A DNA stretch of 64,000 nucleotides from Hanleya hanleyi (lineage: Eukaryota; Mollusca; Polyplacophora; Lepidopleurida; Hanleyidae). This document shows, piece by piece, positions 11,101 through 26,100 of this stretch. The stretch covers positions 62,001 to 126,000 of the forward strand of contig JAVTVY010037060.1 of NCBI GenBank assembly GCA_036873755.1. The letters run 5' to 3'. A model generated the notes under the pieces. It was not told where the DNA came from. It ran no database searches and was given only the letters and a program-made list of their open reading frames with translations. Each line of letters begins with the position of its first letter. Within the stretch, counting starts at the first letter, position 1. The translations under genes and the position numbers were made by a program.

Positions 11101-14100
11101 GTTACGAGATGCTGCCTAGTAGCTGTATAAACTCGGAGATGGGTACCATGCATTGATAACATCAACTGGGACTTAATTATTCCGTAAATTGTTTATATAC
11201 CGTACATATTTTTTGTCTCGAGAGGAAATTGTCCATATCATTTATTTTTGCTGAGAACTGCATACAGGATAAGGTGCTTAAGTTTAAACTCGCAAACTAT
11301 TGAACCGTATTACCAATTAATATTACAATTCACCATGTTCTATTGACCAATGGTATGTGCAAGAACTGAACCTAAATTGTTCTTTCAGATTTGGTGCCAA
11401 TGACAGTCAGGGTGCGTATTCTCCGGAATATGTTGTCCGTGTACGATTGTGCAGTGGCTGTAGCAACCATGGAAGCTGTCAGTTTGAAGACGCAACCATT
11501 GAAATCTCTGGCAATTCCAATCTGACATATGAAGATTTCCATGTCGTTCCTTGTCTTTGTTATCTGGGATATTCAGGTATGATTGAATGTATTCTTGCTC
11601 CCATGCCCTCAAATTTAGATTTGGCCCAGTTATAACAGAAATAGTGATCTCTTACAATTTTCTGATGTCAGCTGGCCATGCAAGACCTGAAGAATTGATT
11701 TCATCAACCGGGTATATGGCTAGATGTCTATATTCCGGGGTTACAGCAGTTATTCTCAATAATTCTGTTCCATACTTTTCAGGGATCAACTGTGATGGAG
11801 ATGTTGATGCCTGCCTGGATTCGCCATGCTCTCAGGGATCCAACTGTACAGATCTATCCTCCGATGAGCACTATAGGTTAGGGATAGGTTATAGATGTAG
11901 CGACTGTCCCCTGGGCTATCAGCTGGATGGCGATAAGTGTTCAGGTACCTATGCATTAGTGATTTTATGGCATTTATGCCGCTTCGGGTATTCTAAGATT
12001 AGTTACGCTACTAACTTTGATCCACGAAGTCTTAATTATGAAATCCTGTGCTAACAAAGTCATGATATCTACCACATGTACAATGCATAGGTATTAAGCG
12101 GAATAGGACGGTATTTCTTTTTCAAAGTTCATCGATATATTCTCCTCCAAAATAACCGCATACATTGCACACTATCAGACAGTTAATCAGCTTCAAATTT
12201 TTAGAGGAATTCTCAACTCTGAATTGAATTGTGCATAATGACGCCTGGTCGTGTGCCTGTTGTACACCATGTATTCATAGTCTGTCAGTTACTTGCCGAA
12301 GGGCGGCGCTTCTCTCCGGGTACTCCGGCTTCCTCCACCAACCAAACTGACTGTCACCATATGAGTGAAACAATCTTGAGTGTGACATTAAGACAAATTC
12401 CCTCCCTCCCCTGTATTCATAACTAAATTAATCCATGTGTAATCTTATTTAGACTAATGTGTTTTATCTTTTAAACAAGACTAATATCAATTTGACTAGG
12501 TCTGTATTGTTTATGCTATGTTTTGTATCGAGAAGCCTTGTTCTGCAGGTGATAGTAGTTTGCGCACAATGAGATTAATTGTCAAAGTTGGTAAATAAAC
12601 CTGAAAGATATGTATAAACAGAGCGTTTGACCAAATATATGTATTTGCGAATATATTTAGCTTCTGTATATTCAGTGTCTGTGTACATATGTCCTCATTC
12701 TTATAGATATTCAGGAATGTTCTAACTCAACTCTGAACACGTGTGACCAGGATTGTGAGAATACCGCTGGTGGTTATATCTGCTATTGTAACTCTGGATA
12801 CAGAAAACTCGCGACTGGATCATGCTTCGGTGAGACAATTTTGTATTTAATTTAATGCATGTGTGACAACCACAATACTCAATTCAGTATATATGGCCTT
12901 TCTAGATTTGGAATGCTTGAAATGTTGTCCGAATCTAATGTGAGGAAATTATTATGACGCTGTATATTTTGTGTTTATGAGAATCAAAGCCAAGACCTGC
13001 TCAATAGTCGTATTATTGTTCAATTGTCAAAATGACCTGAAATAAAAATGTGTGAATTATCCAAGGGAGGTAATTCGAGTTCTGCCATTATGTCTCTTTC
13101 AAAAACATAATCGAGTGCTTGGTTGCCGATATTTCAGTGAAGAATTGGTACCTACATGTACAAAATGCAAAATCAAATATTTGTGTCCGTTGCCTGTTAC
13201 CTGATTGCTAAGCTGAGTGTCCCTGTATTCCCACTGACGTTTCTATTTTGCAGACATTGATGAATGCGGAGAAGGTACTGGAACTTGTAATCAACTATGT
13301 ACAAACACAGATGGGAGTTATGACTGTTCCTGCTATGATGGCTATACTCTCAGCTCAGACCGCTCCACTTGTGATACAGGTGAGTCTTGATAGTGACATG
13401 TTAATAACTCGGAACGCTTCACTTGTGATTCAGGTGAGGGTTGATAATAACATGTTAATAACTCAGACCGCTACATTTGTGATACAGGTAAGGGTCAATA
13501 GTGACATGTTATTAACTCAAATTGCTCCACATGTGATACAGGTGAGGGTTGATAGTGACATGTTAATAACTCAGATGCAGGCGAGGGTTGATAGCGACAT
13601 GTTAACAACTCAGACCGTTCCACTTGAGATACAGGTGAGGCTTGATACACGCTTAAATCTAAAATGAAACTTGCTCGTAAGTTGTTGAAATTACCCTTCA
13701 AGTGTGTCCACAGGGACTGCTCTTTAAATTTGGTCTCTGTTCAACACTTTAGTTTTAAGCGTGTAGTGAAGTTTTACCAAATTAAGATGCTCCACTTGTC
13801 ATACGGGTGAGGGTTGATAGTGGTGAGGCTTAATAGTGACAGGTTACCAACTCAGACCGCTCCACCTTTGATACAAGTAAGGGTTGATTGTGACATGTTA
13901 CCAAATTAAACCGTTCCACTTGTGATGCAGGTGATGGTTGATAGTGACATGTTACCAACTCAGACCGCTCCACTTGGGATACAGGTGAAGTTTGGTGGTG
14001 ACATGTTGCCAACTTAGGATGCTCCACTTATAGGGCTTGATAGTGAGTGATACATGATAGTGACATGTTACCACTCAGACCGCTCCACTTGGGATAAAGG

Positions 14101-17100
14101 TAAGGGTTGATAGCGACGTGTTACCAACTCAGACTGCTCCACATGTGATACAGGTGAGGCTTGATAATGGTATGTCACTTGCAGCTCCACTTGTGATATG
14201 TTACCGCTCTCTGAAGCAACATTCAAGATACGGCCAGACCCATTTAATGGTTCTGCTATGTTGGATGTGTCTCCACGACCTTATCAAACTGATTTTTTTT
14301 TTCAAATTTAACATCCTAAAACCTGTTACCCCTCAGCCCATAGGGCTGTGGGGTCTTGTCGGTGCCATGCACGTACGTCCGTCCGTCCGTCCGTCCGTCC
14401 ATCCTAGCGTCCGTTCGTCAACGTGCTTTTGTCGGGCTTGACCAAACTTTGGTGAGAGCTCTCTGAATGTTGACTGATGAAATGATTACATTTTCAGATG
14501 GCTATGATGATTTCATGATTTTTAATAATTTTTTTTATTATTTATTGATGGCTTAGCTTTTGCACTGTTATCTATGCCCATCGGGAACCCTTGGTTGCAT
14601 GTTTCATTGTGACTTTTGAAGGTTCCCTGATACAAGAAAGCCTGGTCCATTCAAGATTATCATTGGATGGAAGCCCCCAATTTCCATTTATCTGGCAGCT
14701 TACATGATGCTACACTTGTTCAACCTATGCACTACCCTAGGGAGGATTTCCCCACCCTTGGGGCACTAAATGTTATTGGACTTTTTCCCATCCACAGCTT
14801 CTCCGCTTCATGTGATATGTATGAAATGCAGTGTACATGGTTTTTTCACAACCACATGCGGAATCATCTAAAATTTATTCCTGTATAGTAATAACTAACA
14901 GGTTGGTGACATTATTTTATTTCAGAAGTACAAGAGGAAATAACGGGCTGGGGGTTCCCGCAGTATCGAACCCCTGTTAGGTTTGAATTTCGCGTCGCCT
15001 TAAATGAAGGACAACATCAATGTTGCTACATTGATTTATCCGAAAGCTTTTGCACAAAGCATATTTTATTTCAGAAGTATAATATGAAATAACTAGCAGG
15101 GAAATCCCTGCAGTAGCGAACCCCTGTTAGTTTGGATTTCGCATCGTCTTAAATGAAAGACAACATTTTTCTTCAATTTTGCTATTAAATCATTCTACTC
15201 CACATATCATTTATCCTAAAACTTTTGCATGAACCATATTTGTGTCCACACCTTTAACTGGTACAACATAATGCTTAAATTTTTGTCATCAAACATTTTA
15301 CTGTACCTTGGAAATTATTTAAAACGGGTGATTAGGAGAGCCCATTTTTAGCCGGACTCTGGGCAATTTTGAACCAGTTTGCATACCTGGAGCTTAAGCC
15401 CCCCCCCCCCCAAAATTATGATAGTGGTGGGCTTGTATCGATCATTGTTTCTATGCCATTAACTTGTTATCACTTGTGCAATGCATAAATTGCCACTGAT
15501 AAATCTATACTTTCTTGCATGCTGTAATCCCAGCACATCACTAACGTGAAAACGAAGTCTATTATATACTTAGCCAAGTTGACATGGCTTCGTTCGTTCC
15601 TCACTACTCCATGATGCCTCTCAATGAACTTATATGTACACTCCGGGATCACACGGCTCCATGGGTCGTTCGGCTCTATACACAAGAATTCGGTCTACTG
15701 AGAGAGAAATACAGTTCACATCAGGCTATTTATACAGATGGTTCTAAAGATGGTGAGAGAGTAGCATGTGCTACTATCTTTAGTTCCAAAACTAAAACGT
15801 ATCGACTGCCAGGTACAAGTGCCATATTTACTGCAGAAGCAAAAGCTCTATTATCAGCTCTAGAAGGTATTGGATCCACTAGAAGGAAAAAATATGTCAT
15901 ATTCTCAGATTCACTGTCATGCCTTAAAGCAATTAAAAATGGAAATTCCACTCATCCCACCATCTTGAAAATTCTACAATTATATGACACCAGATTTGAT
16001 CAACAGATAGATATTGTGTTTTGTTGGGTGCCTAGTCATGTTGACATCAAAGGCAACACTGAAGCTGATAGATTGGCTAAGGCAGCTCTAGATGAAGAAG
16101 TTGACCCTGTTGGAATACCATCAGACCATCTATCTGCGCTTATGTAAGAAAGCTGTTTCAATCTTTATGGGATACTACGGATAATAACAAACTTCACGAG
16201 TTCAAAAAAACGGTTGGTTATACTCACCTGAACAGTCATAAACGTTTCGACCAAGCCATGATTAGACGATGTAGGATCGGTCACACACGATTAACTCATG
16301 AATATTTACTAAAACAGGAGCCGATTCCAAGGTGTATACCTTGCCATGAAGATCTCACGGTGAAACATATTCTCATAGACTGCATAGATTTTAAGACTGT
16401 AAGAGATACTTTTTATCGAGCAGCTACGCTGGAAGATCTTTTTAGCAGAGTGAAAGAGGATTGTATTTTAGGTTATTTGAGAGAGATTGGTTTGTTGTAC
16501 ACATTTTAATGTTTGTACCTGTTTTAACGCATTAGTTTACCGAGTTTTGAATTGATGACTTAGAATTTTGTTTGATCGTCGCTATATAGCTGAAATATTG
16601 CTGAATGCGACGTTAAACCTTATTTCTCTCTCTTTCTCGGCTCTATCCGGCAATAAAACAACCCTTCTCAACTCTGTCAATTGTTTTTATCGAGTTCGGC
16701 AATGAGTTTGATTGCCGTGAAGAGGCAATAAAACAACCCTTGTCAACTCTCTGTCAATTATTTTTATCGAGTTCTGCAATGAGTTTGATTGCCGTGAAGA
16801 ACTCGTCCGTCTGCAATCAGTCTTCAAACATCAACGGTCGGTTGACTTGACCGCCATGATTTTAGTACAGGTCATGTGATCAGCAAAGGTCGTGCAGATC
16901 ACGTGACCTGTACGAAAATCGTGGCGGTGAATTCAACCGACTGTTGATGTTTGAAGACTGATTGCAGACGGACGAGCTCTTCACGGCAATCAAACTCATT
17001 GCAGAACTCGATAAAAATAATTGACAGAGTTGGGAAGGGTTGTTTTATCGCCGCATAGAGCCGAACGACCCATGGAGCCGTGTGATCCCGGAGTGTACAT

Positions 17101-20100
17101 GTAAGTTAATTGAGAGGCATCATGGCGTAGTAAGGAACGAACGAAGCCCATGTCAACTTGGCTATTATATACGGTACAGAAATCACGGAAGTAGTAAAGA
17201 ATTGGAGCCATGTACAGCCATAGTATACCCGTGCGTGGAATGAGTCCTGAATGAAATTTTCCTCAAATCCTCACAACTGCAACCGTTTATCCTCCCCGAA
17301 TGATTCTTTACTACTCTCAATCAATATTGAATAGTTGGAAAACGGTTGCAATTTTGAGGATTTGAGGAAAATTTCATTCAGGATTTATTCCACACACGGG
17401 TTACTATGGCTCCTATTTTTTTACTACTCCCGAAATCACACAAACTATATCCGCAAGGCTGTATCCAGGGATTTTTTGCAGGTTCCGATCCCAAACTCCC
17501 AGTTCCTTTTCGTAATTCATTATTGAAGGTTCGTTTTTTTTTTTACTGAATTTCGGCGCAAAGAGCCTGTGATCAATCACAAAACAGAGGTTTATTAACA
17601 TGAAATTCAATACCCAGCTATGCAATTGTAGTAGTCACCCGGAATGATTAACTCGGATAACCGTTTTTAAGTCCGATATAGCCGTTTATTCGTCTGAGTA
17701 AAAACCCTAAAAATATACAAATTCACATGTTCAGATAAAACCAAATTATGCACTGTCACAAATACAATATAATACATGCTCCAATCTTTCATGTATTATG
17801 TACATGCTTGTAAATGGACATAAAATATAGCGCAACCGTTCTATAACATCACAAATATAGACTTGCGCTCCAAAACGTATTTACTGCATATTAATTGGTT
17901 AAAAGCACTGTACACAAATTTAAACATGTGAACATACGAACGCACGGACAAGCCTGCGATAAACGACACTTACCCTATCAGTGTGACAGGGGTTAACTCG
18001 ATCCACAAGAAGCCGTACAGGGCAACATACACACTGAAGGGCCTGTATAAAACAAGTACAATTCAATCAAATTGACAGCAACGAATATTGTCCGGCTAAG
18101 TCATACTTTATACACACGATATAGTGGAATGCAACATCGTACACGAATTACTATGAAAGCAATAGAATAGGAAACAATTACAAATGCTTAATTTATATGG
18201 CATATATATACATCGGATTAATGCATTTACTATGTCTGCCGTAAATCGGACCCAGAAGTGAATGAATAACCCACCATTTCCACAATCCAAAGAAACAATT
18301 CTACGATCTCTAAACCCCAGAATCCAGAAATATGAAAGCCAGCTAATGGATATATCTCATTCATTTACTTTACAAGATAGCACAGATTACAATTTACGTT
18401 CGATACATATATACATAGATACATTAACAAATGACTAAATGAACAAATGGACTTACCTGTCGGACGCACGCCAGAGATACCAAATACTAGGTACTTATGT
18501 CTATAATCAGCTCGTTTCGGCAAACAGTAAGTATAATATAGATACAGTGTACCACACAACAGCGTGCCCTTCCGACGAGAGAAATGATATACTCTGCCCA
18601 ATAGGCCAAAACAGGGTAAAATATATACGGATAAGTTGGCGCCGACAGTCTGTCCTGAGACGGCACTCAGGTCTCATAAACAAAGGAAATATAAAAACAA
18701 TGCCACGGAATACTCCCATCAGCGCCGTAAACTCCTGAAAGTCTAATCACATGAAATTAACAAGGTAAGTTAAAATACTAAAACGGCGCGAAATCAATGT
18801 GAGGGTCCAAACCAATGCGCTTGCATATCGTACCGAGGGTCTGAACCAATGCGCCCACATGCAATACAATCCCGAACAATACAATAAACAATATATAAAA
18901 TGTAACACGGCCACACAATCGGATCGATAGTGAGGCTCCTGGAAGCTTTTTCTAGGAGTATTTCCTTCAGAAATCCTTTCAAATTGAATAACAACACTTT
19001 CGTTTTTTGTTTCATTTGAGTTTTGGGCAGCCATACGTTTTCCGGAACTGAATTGGCTCTATAGATGCAGCCCTGTTCCTTCTTGACTAATGAAAACATG
19101 CTGAGGGGTCCATGCACCTTTTAGGTGCTTGCCTGCAATTCATGTTTTATTTTGTAGTACTCCATGGTTTTAGATATTTCTACCTTTTCTTATGGTTCAA
19201 TCAGGTGCCGTTTGATTATGGTTTAAGTCCGATCTCATATAGACAAGATATCACAATATTTGCTCATTTTACTTTTCCCCAGCTCGAGATCCATGTGATG
19301 ACATGTACAATAATTGTACGTACTGTCGTAGTGATAATGGAACAGCCGAATGTTTCTGTCTGTCTGGTTACACTCTTCAGACAAATGGAAGCTGCATAGG
19401 TCAGTATAGTTCACAAGTCTTCTCTTATAGCATTCTTTTATTTTCTAGTGCCGCATGCCCTTCAATAATTTTGTTTACTTATCACTACATAGCTGAAATA
19501 TTGCTGAACACGATGTTAAACCAACAGTCTCTCTCTCTTTCAAGTAGTCTTGGTTAAATGATAATTTTGTAGAGTTTAAATTTATTATCATTACAATTAT
19601 TTATGGATTTGTCGTAAATAATAAAGGTACTCAATAATTTTCAGGATAGGAAACTCAGTTTGTCAGTTGAAGAAAAATAACTAGAAATAGCCGAGATAAT
19701 ATGGGCTGATTACTGACGAAGATGTACTGTGGTTCAGAATTGTTATTTTCTTCAATTCAGATGTAGATGAATGTAGTGAGAACCCATGCTCTCAGGATTG
19801 TATCAACACACAGGGAAGTTTTGCATGTTCCTGTTTTGTGGGTTACACCCTCTCCCCGGACATGCGCAGCTGTGAAGGTGCGTGAACATCGGTGAATCTC
19901 ACAGAATTTCTGACGGGAAATATGGAAATCAAAACATCCACAACTGATGTTTTCACTAGGGCTTTGTGGAAGGAGGGGGTTGAACCTTTGATGTCCGTCA
20001 TTCAGGTCATAGAACAAAGGAGTACTGCAGTCTATCTGGGTGAACAATGAGTCTTTGTTTTTTCCTTAATTTTAAAGGTTGGTCAAATGAATCAGAAAGG

Positions 20101-23100
20101 TCGATTGAATTTTGTCGAGAATTTTGGGAGTTATTGAATCTAATAATGTGATTGAATGGATCATTGTCATCGTGTATATTATTTTTGCCATTTTAGCATG
20201 TGATTCGTTACACTGGGGATCAAACTGTGGTAGTCTTTGCGACTGCTCAGACAAGGCTCAGCAGTGTTCTACGACCAATGGTTGTATATGCAAACCGGGC
20301 TGGTCTGGTCCGTCATGTGACCAAGATAACAATGAATGTAACACGGACCTGGCATCAACCTGTGGCCTACTACAGACCTGTGTAAATACACTTGGATCAT
20401 TTCGATGTGATTGCATCACTGGATACCAACTCGATTCGTCTAGTGTATGTGAAGGTAAGTAGCTGTATACAGTATTGCCCAGCACTGCTCAAAATAACTT
20501 TGTGCACAGTGTTGCCTACCACTGCTCAAAATAACATTGCACGTAGTATTGCATATCACTTCTCAAAGTATCATTGTACCTAGTATTGTCTATCACTGCT
20601 CAAAATAACATTGTGCACAGTATTGCCTATCACTGTTCGAAATAGCATTGTACATAGTATTTCCTATATCTGCTCAAAATTACATTGTACGCAGTATTGC
20701 CTATCACTGTTAAATCACCGTTGTACAGTATTGCCTGCCCACTGCCCAAAATAATATTGTACGTAGTATTGCATATCACTGCTCAAAATATCATTGTACA
20801 CAGTATTGCCTATCACTCCTCAAAGTAACTATCAATATAACGCTGTACACAGTATTGTCTATAGCTGCTCAAAATTGCATTTTACACAGTATAGCCTATC
20901 ACTGCTCAAAATAACGTTGTATAGTATTGCCTGCCCACTGCCCAAAATAACATTGTACGTAGTATTGCATATCACTGCTCAAAATAGCATTGCACACACT
21001 ATTGCCTATCACTGCTCAATATAAGATTATACAGGTCTTTCAGGGCGATCCCCCAAATTTGTACTGCATTCTCATCACTCGATGTATCTCTCCTCATCAC
21101 TCAATATCTCTCATCACTCAATATATCACAAGACTGTACAGGTAAACCTATATTTGATGAGTTTACAATTTGAGATAGATTGATATCGAGTTTCAAATCC
21201 AATATGTGGTCACTTTCTTGGATATCTACCCAATACAATCAAGCCCAACCAATAACTTGAATGACAATCTTGATATGGTGGTACGTGGCCTACTTTTTGA
21301 GACTAGTGCTACTGGTGAGAGCTGTAACCTTCCGTGGCCTATGTATTTTTGAGACTTCAATGATAGAAAGTTGAATAAATGTTCAATGTTTTTTTTCCAG
21401 ATATTGATGAGTGTCTGGTGCCTACAATGTATGACTGTGCTATCATGGCATCCTGTGTGAATGTGGATGGAGGGTACAGCTGTCGGTGCAATACAGGCTA
21501 TCAAGGAAATGGTACCCACTGTGACAGTAAGTCTGAGGTCATGTACACACAGATGTCATAGGGTCAGCTGTTTCCACTGAGTGAAATCATAGGTCTCGAC
21601 TGGTAAGCTCAGGTGGAAATATCAGGAACAACAAGGCCGCATAGCATCGATGAAGGCTGCATGACTGAGCCCTTCCTGTCTGACATGATACAGTTAGCTT
21701 TACACTGTGATATCATGGGCTTTCTCGAAAAAACATCAGTCGATCAATAATCATAAAATACATGTAGCTAACTCTCCTGATCCTATAATCTCTATGAATC
21801 TCCGGTATGGGACTGGGTCTGAATCCAGATACCATCGGCCTATTAATCCTTTCATCTCTAGTAATCTACACCCAGGTCCAGATGTCATGATGTTATCACC
21901 ATGGTTACTATCAGGGTTCAGTATTTTATATTTCAGTGAACAATTGCAAGTAATGTATTGAGAAATTCTTAGAATTTTTTATTGATATATAAAATTTTCA
22001 TTCTGTAAAACTGTTTGTAAATGTACAGTTTCAAAGATGACAAGTGCTTCTAGTCGCCAATGGATAAACAGACCATGACTGATTGACCGATCGGTGGATA
22101 GACAATGTATGATTGACCAATCAGTGAATAGCCATTGGTGATTGACAAATCAGTGGATAGACTATGTGTGACTGACCAATCACTGCTCAATTAACTCTGA
22201 AGAGTCAAGTCGTTGACATTGAGAAATATGAAGAATACTGAGATATTCATCAGATGCGGTCACTTGATGCGACCTGAAGGTGGTAAACTGACATCACCTG
22301 TTCGTTTTCCCACAGATATAAACGAGTGTGATTTGAGCATTGACCAATGCGAACATACATGTGAGGACAACGTAGGCGGGTACAGCTGTTCGTGTTATCG
22401 AGGATACCTTCTCAATGACGACCGACACACCTGCCAAAAAGGTGAGAGATTCTGCATTATTGGTTGGCAAATAAGTAAGCGTTTGTATTACCCGTACATT
22501 CTTCAATGGCAGTCCTGTAACTGACATTTGCAATATGTCATTCAGTGTACTGGGGGTACATTTTGTGGTGTATGGATTGAGCAATTTTCTCATGTATATC
22601 TACAGAATTTATTGTAAAATTTAAGCAAACCATGAATGCATTGTAAATTTTCTGTGCCGTTAACAGAAGCGGATACATGTGGTAGTTCTGGCCTCTCATG
22701 TCAGTATGACTGTAGACTTGACACTGGAACCCCTAGCTGCTTCTGCTCATCAGGCTTCCAACTCTTCAACCAGACCCATTGTCAAGGTGAGTACATTGAT
22801 CTCTTCACCTTGGACAATATGATAATACTGGGCTGGACATTAATAGTTCACTCATCAGTCACTGCTTCCGCGGTGTGAGCCTATCAGATGTTACTTGAAA
22901 GCTCATTCTTATTGTCAGTACTTAAGTTTGATTCTATGTTGACTGGATTATGGCTTCTTTGTGTTCAACTATTGGCCCACTTCATATTTCCAGTGTAGCT
23001 AATTCTAATTTTACCGCCCTGGATTCAATTTCATTAAACGCTGCTGAACAATATTTTTTCATTGTTCCAAAATTATTGGCCAAACTCTACAATCTTTAAT

Positions 23101-26100
23101 TTGACACTGTGACACAAATTTCATCAAAACAATATTCAATAATCAACATGTCTTCTTGCAGATGTCGACGAGTGTTCAGCTGGAACAAATCCGTGCTCTC
23201 AGAACTGTACAAACACATTTGGAGGATTTTATTGTACTTGTGAAGAAGGATACAAGCTGGGCAATGATATGAGGACTTGTGAGGGTAAATATAAATTGGG
23301 CAATGATATGAGGACTTGAGGGTAAATATAAATTGGGCAATGATATGAGGATTTGTGAGGGTAAATATAAATTGGGCAATGATATGAGGACTTGTGAGGG
23401 TAACTATAAATTGGGCAATGATATGAGGACTTGTGAGGGTAAAAATAAATTGGGCAATGATATGAGGACTTGTGAGGGTAAATATAAATTGGGCAATGAT
23501 ATGAGGACTTGTGAGGGTAAATATAAATTGGGCAATGATATGAGGATTTGTGAGGTTAAATATAAATTGGGCAATGATATGAGGACTTGTGAGGGTAAAA
23601 ATAAATTGGGCAATGATATGAGGACTTGTGAGGGTAAATATAAATTGGGCAATGATATGAGGATTTGTGAGGTTAAATATAAATTGGGCAATGATATGAG
23701 GACTTGTGAGGGTAAAAATAAATTGGGCAATGATATGAGGACTTGTGAGGGTAAATATAAATTGGGCAATGATATGAGGATTTGTGAGGGTAAATATAAA
23801 TTGGGCAATGATATGAGGATTTGTGAGGGTAAATATAAATTGGGCAATGATATGAGGACTTGTGAGGGTAAATATAAATTGGGCAATGATATGAGGACTT
23901 GTGAGGGTAAATATAAATTGGGCAATGATATGAGGACTTGTGAGGGTAAATATAAATTGGGCAATGATATGAGGATTTGTGAGGGTAAATATAAATTGGG
24001 CAATGATATGAGGATTTGTGAGGGTAGATATAAATTGGGCAATGATATGAGGACTTGTGAGGGTAAAAATAAATTGGGCAGTGATATGAGGATTTGTGAG
24101 GGTAAATATAAATTGGGCAATGATATGAGGATTTGTGAGGGTAGATATAAATTGGGCAATGATATGAGGACTTGTGAGGGTAAATATAAATTGGGCAATG
24201 ATATGAGGATTTGTGAGGGTAAATATAAATTGGGCAATGATATGAGGATTTGTGAGGGTAGATATAAATTGGGCAATGATATGAGGACTTGTGAGGGTAA
24301 AAATAAATTGGGCAATGATATGAGGATTTGTGAGGGTAAATATAAATTGGGCAATGATATGAGGATTTGTGAGGGTAAATATAAATTGGGCAATGATATG
24401 AGGATTTGTGAGGGTAAACATAAATTGGGCAAATGATATGAGGCCTTGTGAGGGTTAACATGAACTGGACAATGATCTGAAGAAGGTACAGGTCAATATG
24501 AACTGACGACTTGAGCAGGTAAATAACTGATAGGATAATAAGAGATGGGCGAATATTTCCATGTCAGTATTTCTTGAACGTAATACATGGATTGTCGAGT
24601 CAATATTTCGGAGGTGTTCCAGATTTCCTTATTACAGTTAACCATAGCTGGCCTTGGCTTTTTTTGACCTCTCCATGCCTGGCGGGGGGGGGGGCGAAAT
24701 GGCCCCCCCTAATTATTTTTCTTACCCCTTGATCTAGGGGGCTGAAACTTATCACACTATACCCTTGGGTCAAGCTCTACCAGAAAATGTAAAAACAATC
24801 CAAGATGGCCGCTTTGATGACGTCACAGTGACATCATTTTCAAAAACGGCATTTTTGGTCGATTTTTCGGTCAGATTTTTCCGAATTTTTTTGCAATTTC
24901 TCCGCAAAAACTGCATGATAAATTAGTAAGTATTAATGTGATGTGCAGTAAAATATTTTTTGGCCACTTTTCATCGCGGAAGAGTAGAAATTTTTAAGAA
25001 ATATGACAAAAACATCACTTTTCTGATACCCCACGTTGCCGCCATCTTGAATTTACCCATGGTTCTCTGCTCGGGGGGAGGGGGGGGGAGGTGTATGCAA
25101 ATAGGCTCAAAATGACCCCAATACGATAAACTATAAAGTCAGCTCTCCATGTTTTGTCGTTCCGGAGATAGCAAAGAAAGTTTGGTGGGGGGGGGGGGGG
25201 CATAATGGCCCCCTCCCCAGGCCAGGTAGGGTTTAAGCAAACAGATTTCCTTGGATATCTAAGACATATACTAAGTACATGTATTTTAAATAGCCTGTCT
25301 TTATCCCTTTCTCGATCCGTCCAGTGTGTGATGTCCATCACTGGGGCCCAGACTGTTCTCGATCCTGTGGGTGTGGCACTGGGTCTGAACGATGTGATCA
25401 GGTGTCCGGTTGTGTCTGCAAGCCCGGCTGGACCGGATACCACTGCGAAGTGGATATAAAGGAATGTGACAACAACAACACATGTAGAACAGCTGATCAT
25501 CAAGTGTGTTTGGAGCTTCCAGGATCATACCTATGTGACTGTCAACCAGGATATGTCTTCGATCAAAACGGCACATGTCAAAGTAAGACACAAAAACTTA
25601 CCGGAGTTGAGAAGTATATTAAATTGGATTAGAAATATAATTCAAATAGTCGACGCTTGTAACTTTTTATCAATAATTCCGACATCATCGATTTATTTGG
25701 AGCGATTTAATATCTAATTCTAGCGTATTTTAAAGCCAGTATCGAATTCACTGCGTCAGTGGTCTGCCAGAAAGACCATTGCCTACATTAATATTGAAGC
25801 ATAAACACCCCGTACATATTTATATGTTGCCCCTGTTTCAGACGTGAACGAATGCCAATCTGAGCAGCCTTGTTCGCAGGACTGTGTTGATGAGATAGGG
25901 AGTTATAGGTGCCGCTGTTTTGTCGGGTTTCGAGATGTGTACGGCAACGGCTCTACCTGTTTGGGTAATTATACACAATTTAGAATAACGGAGCTTTTCT
26001 ACAGTCCATGTTCTTCACGGGGAATCTGCATCCAATGATATTGTTTGCTGGAAGGAATAATTTCAAGTAGTAGCTGTGAATATAGTACTCAAATATGTGA

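Noticed and set aside
13248..13667. 139-codon ORF over exon 11 and its array
   Set aside because: It is in a different frame from the EGF exon, and its repeats follow from the 54-bp minisatellite.
14924..15080. Exon-like acceptors TTATTTCAGAAGTA
   Set aside because: Duplicated non-coding block; the EGF cassette order is complete without an exon here.
23096..24461. Long ORFs of 262-441 codons on the minus strand and 367 codons on the plus strand
   Set aside because: They exist only because a 39-bp unit without stops is repeated; the products are pure repeats with no start context or splice logic.
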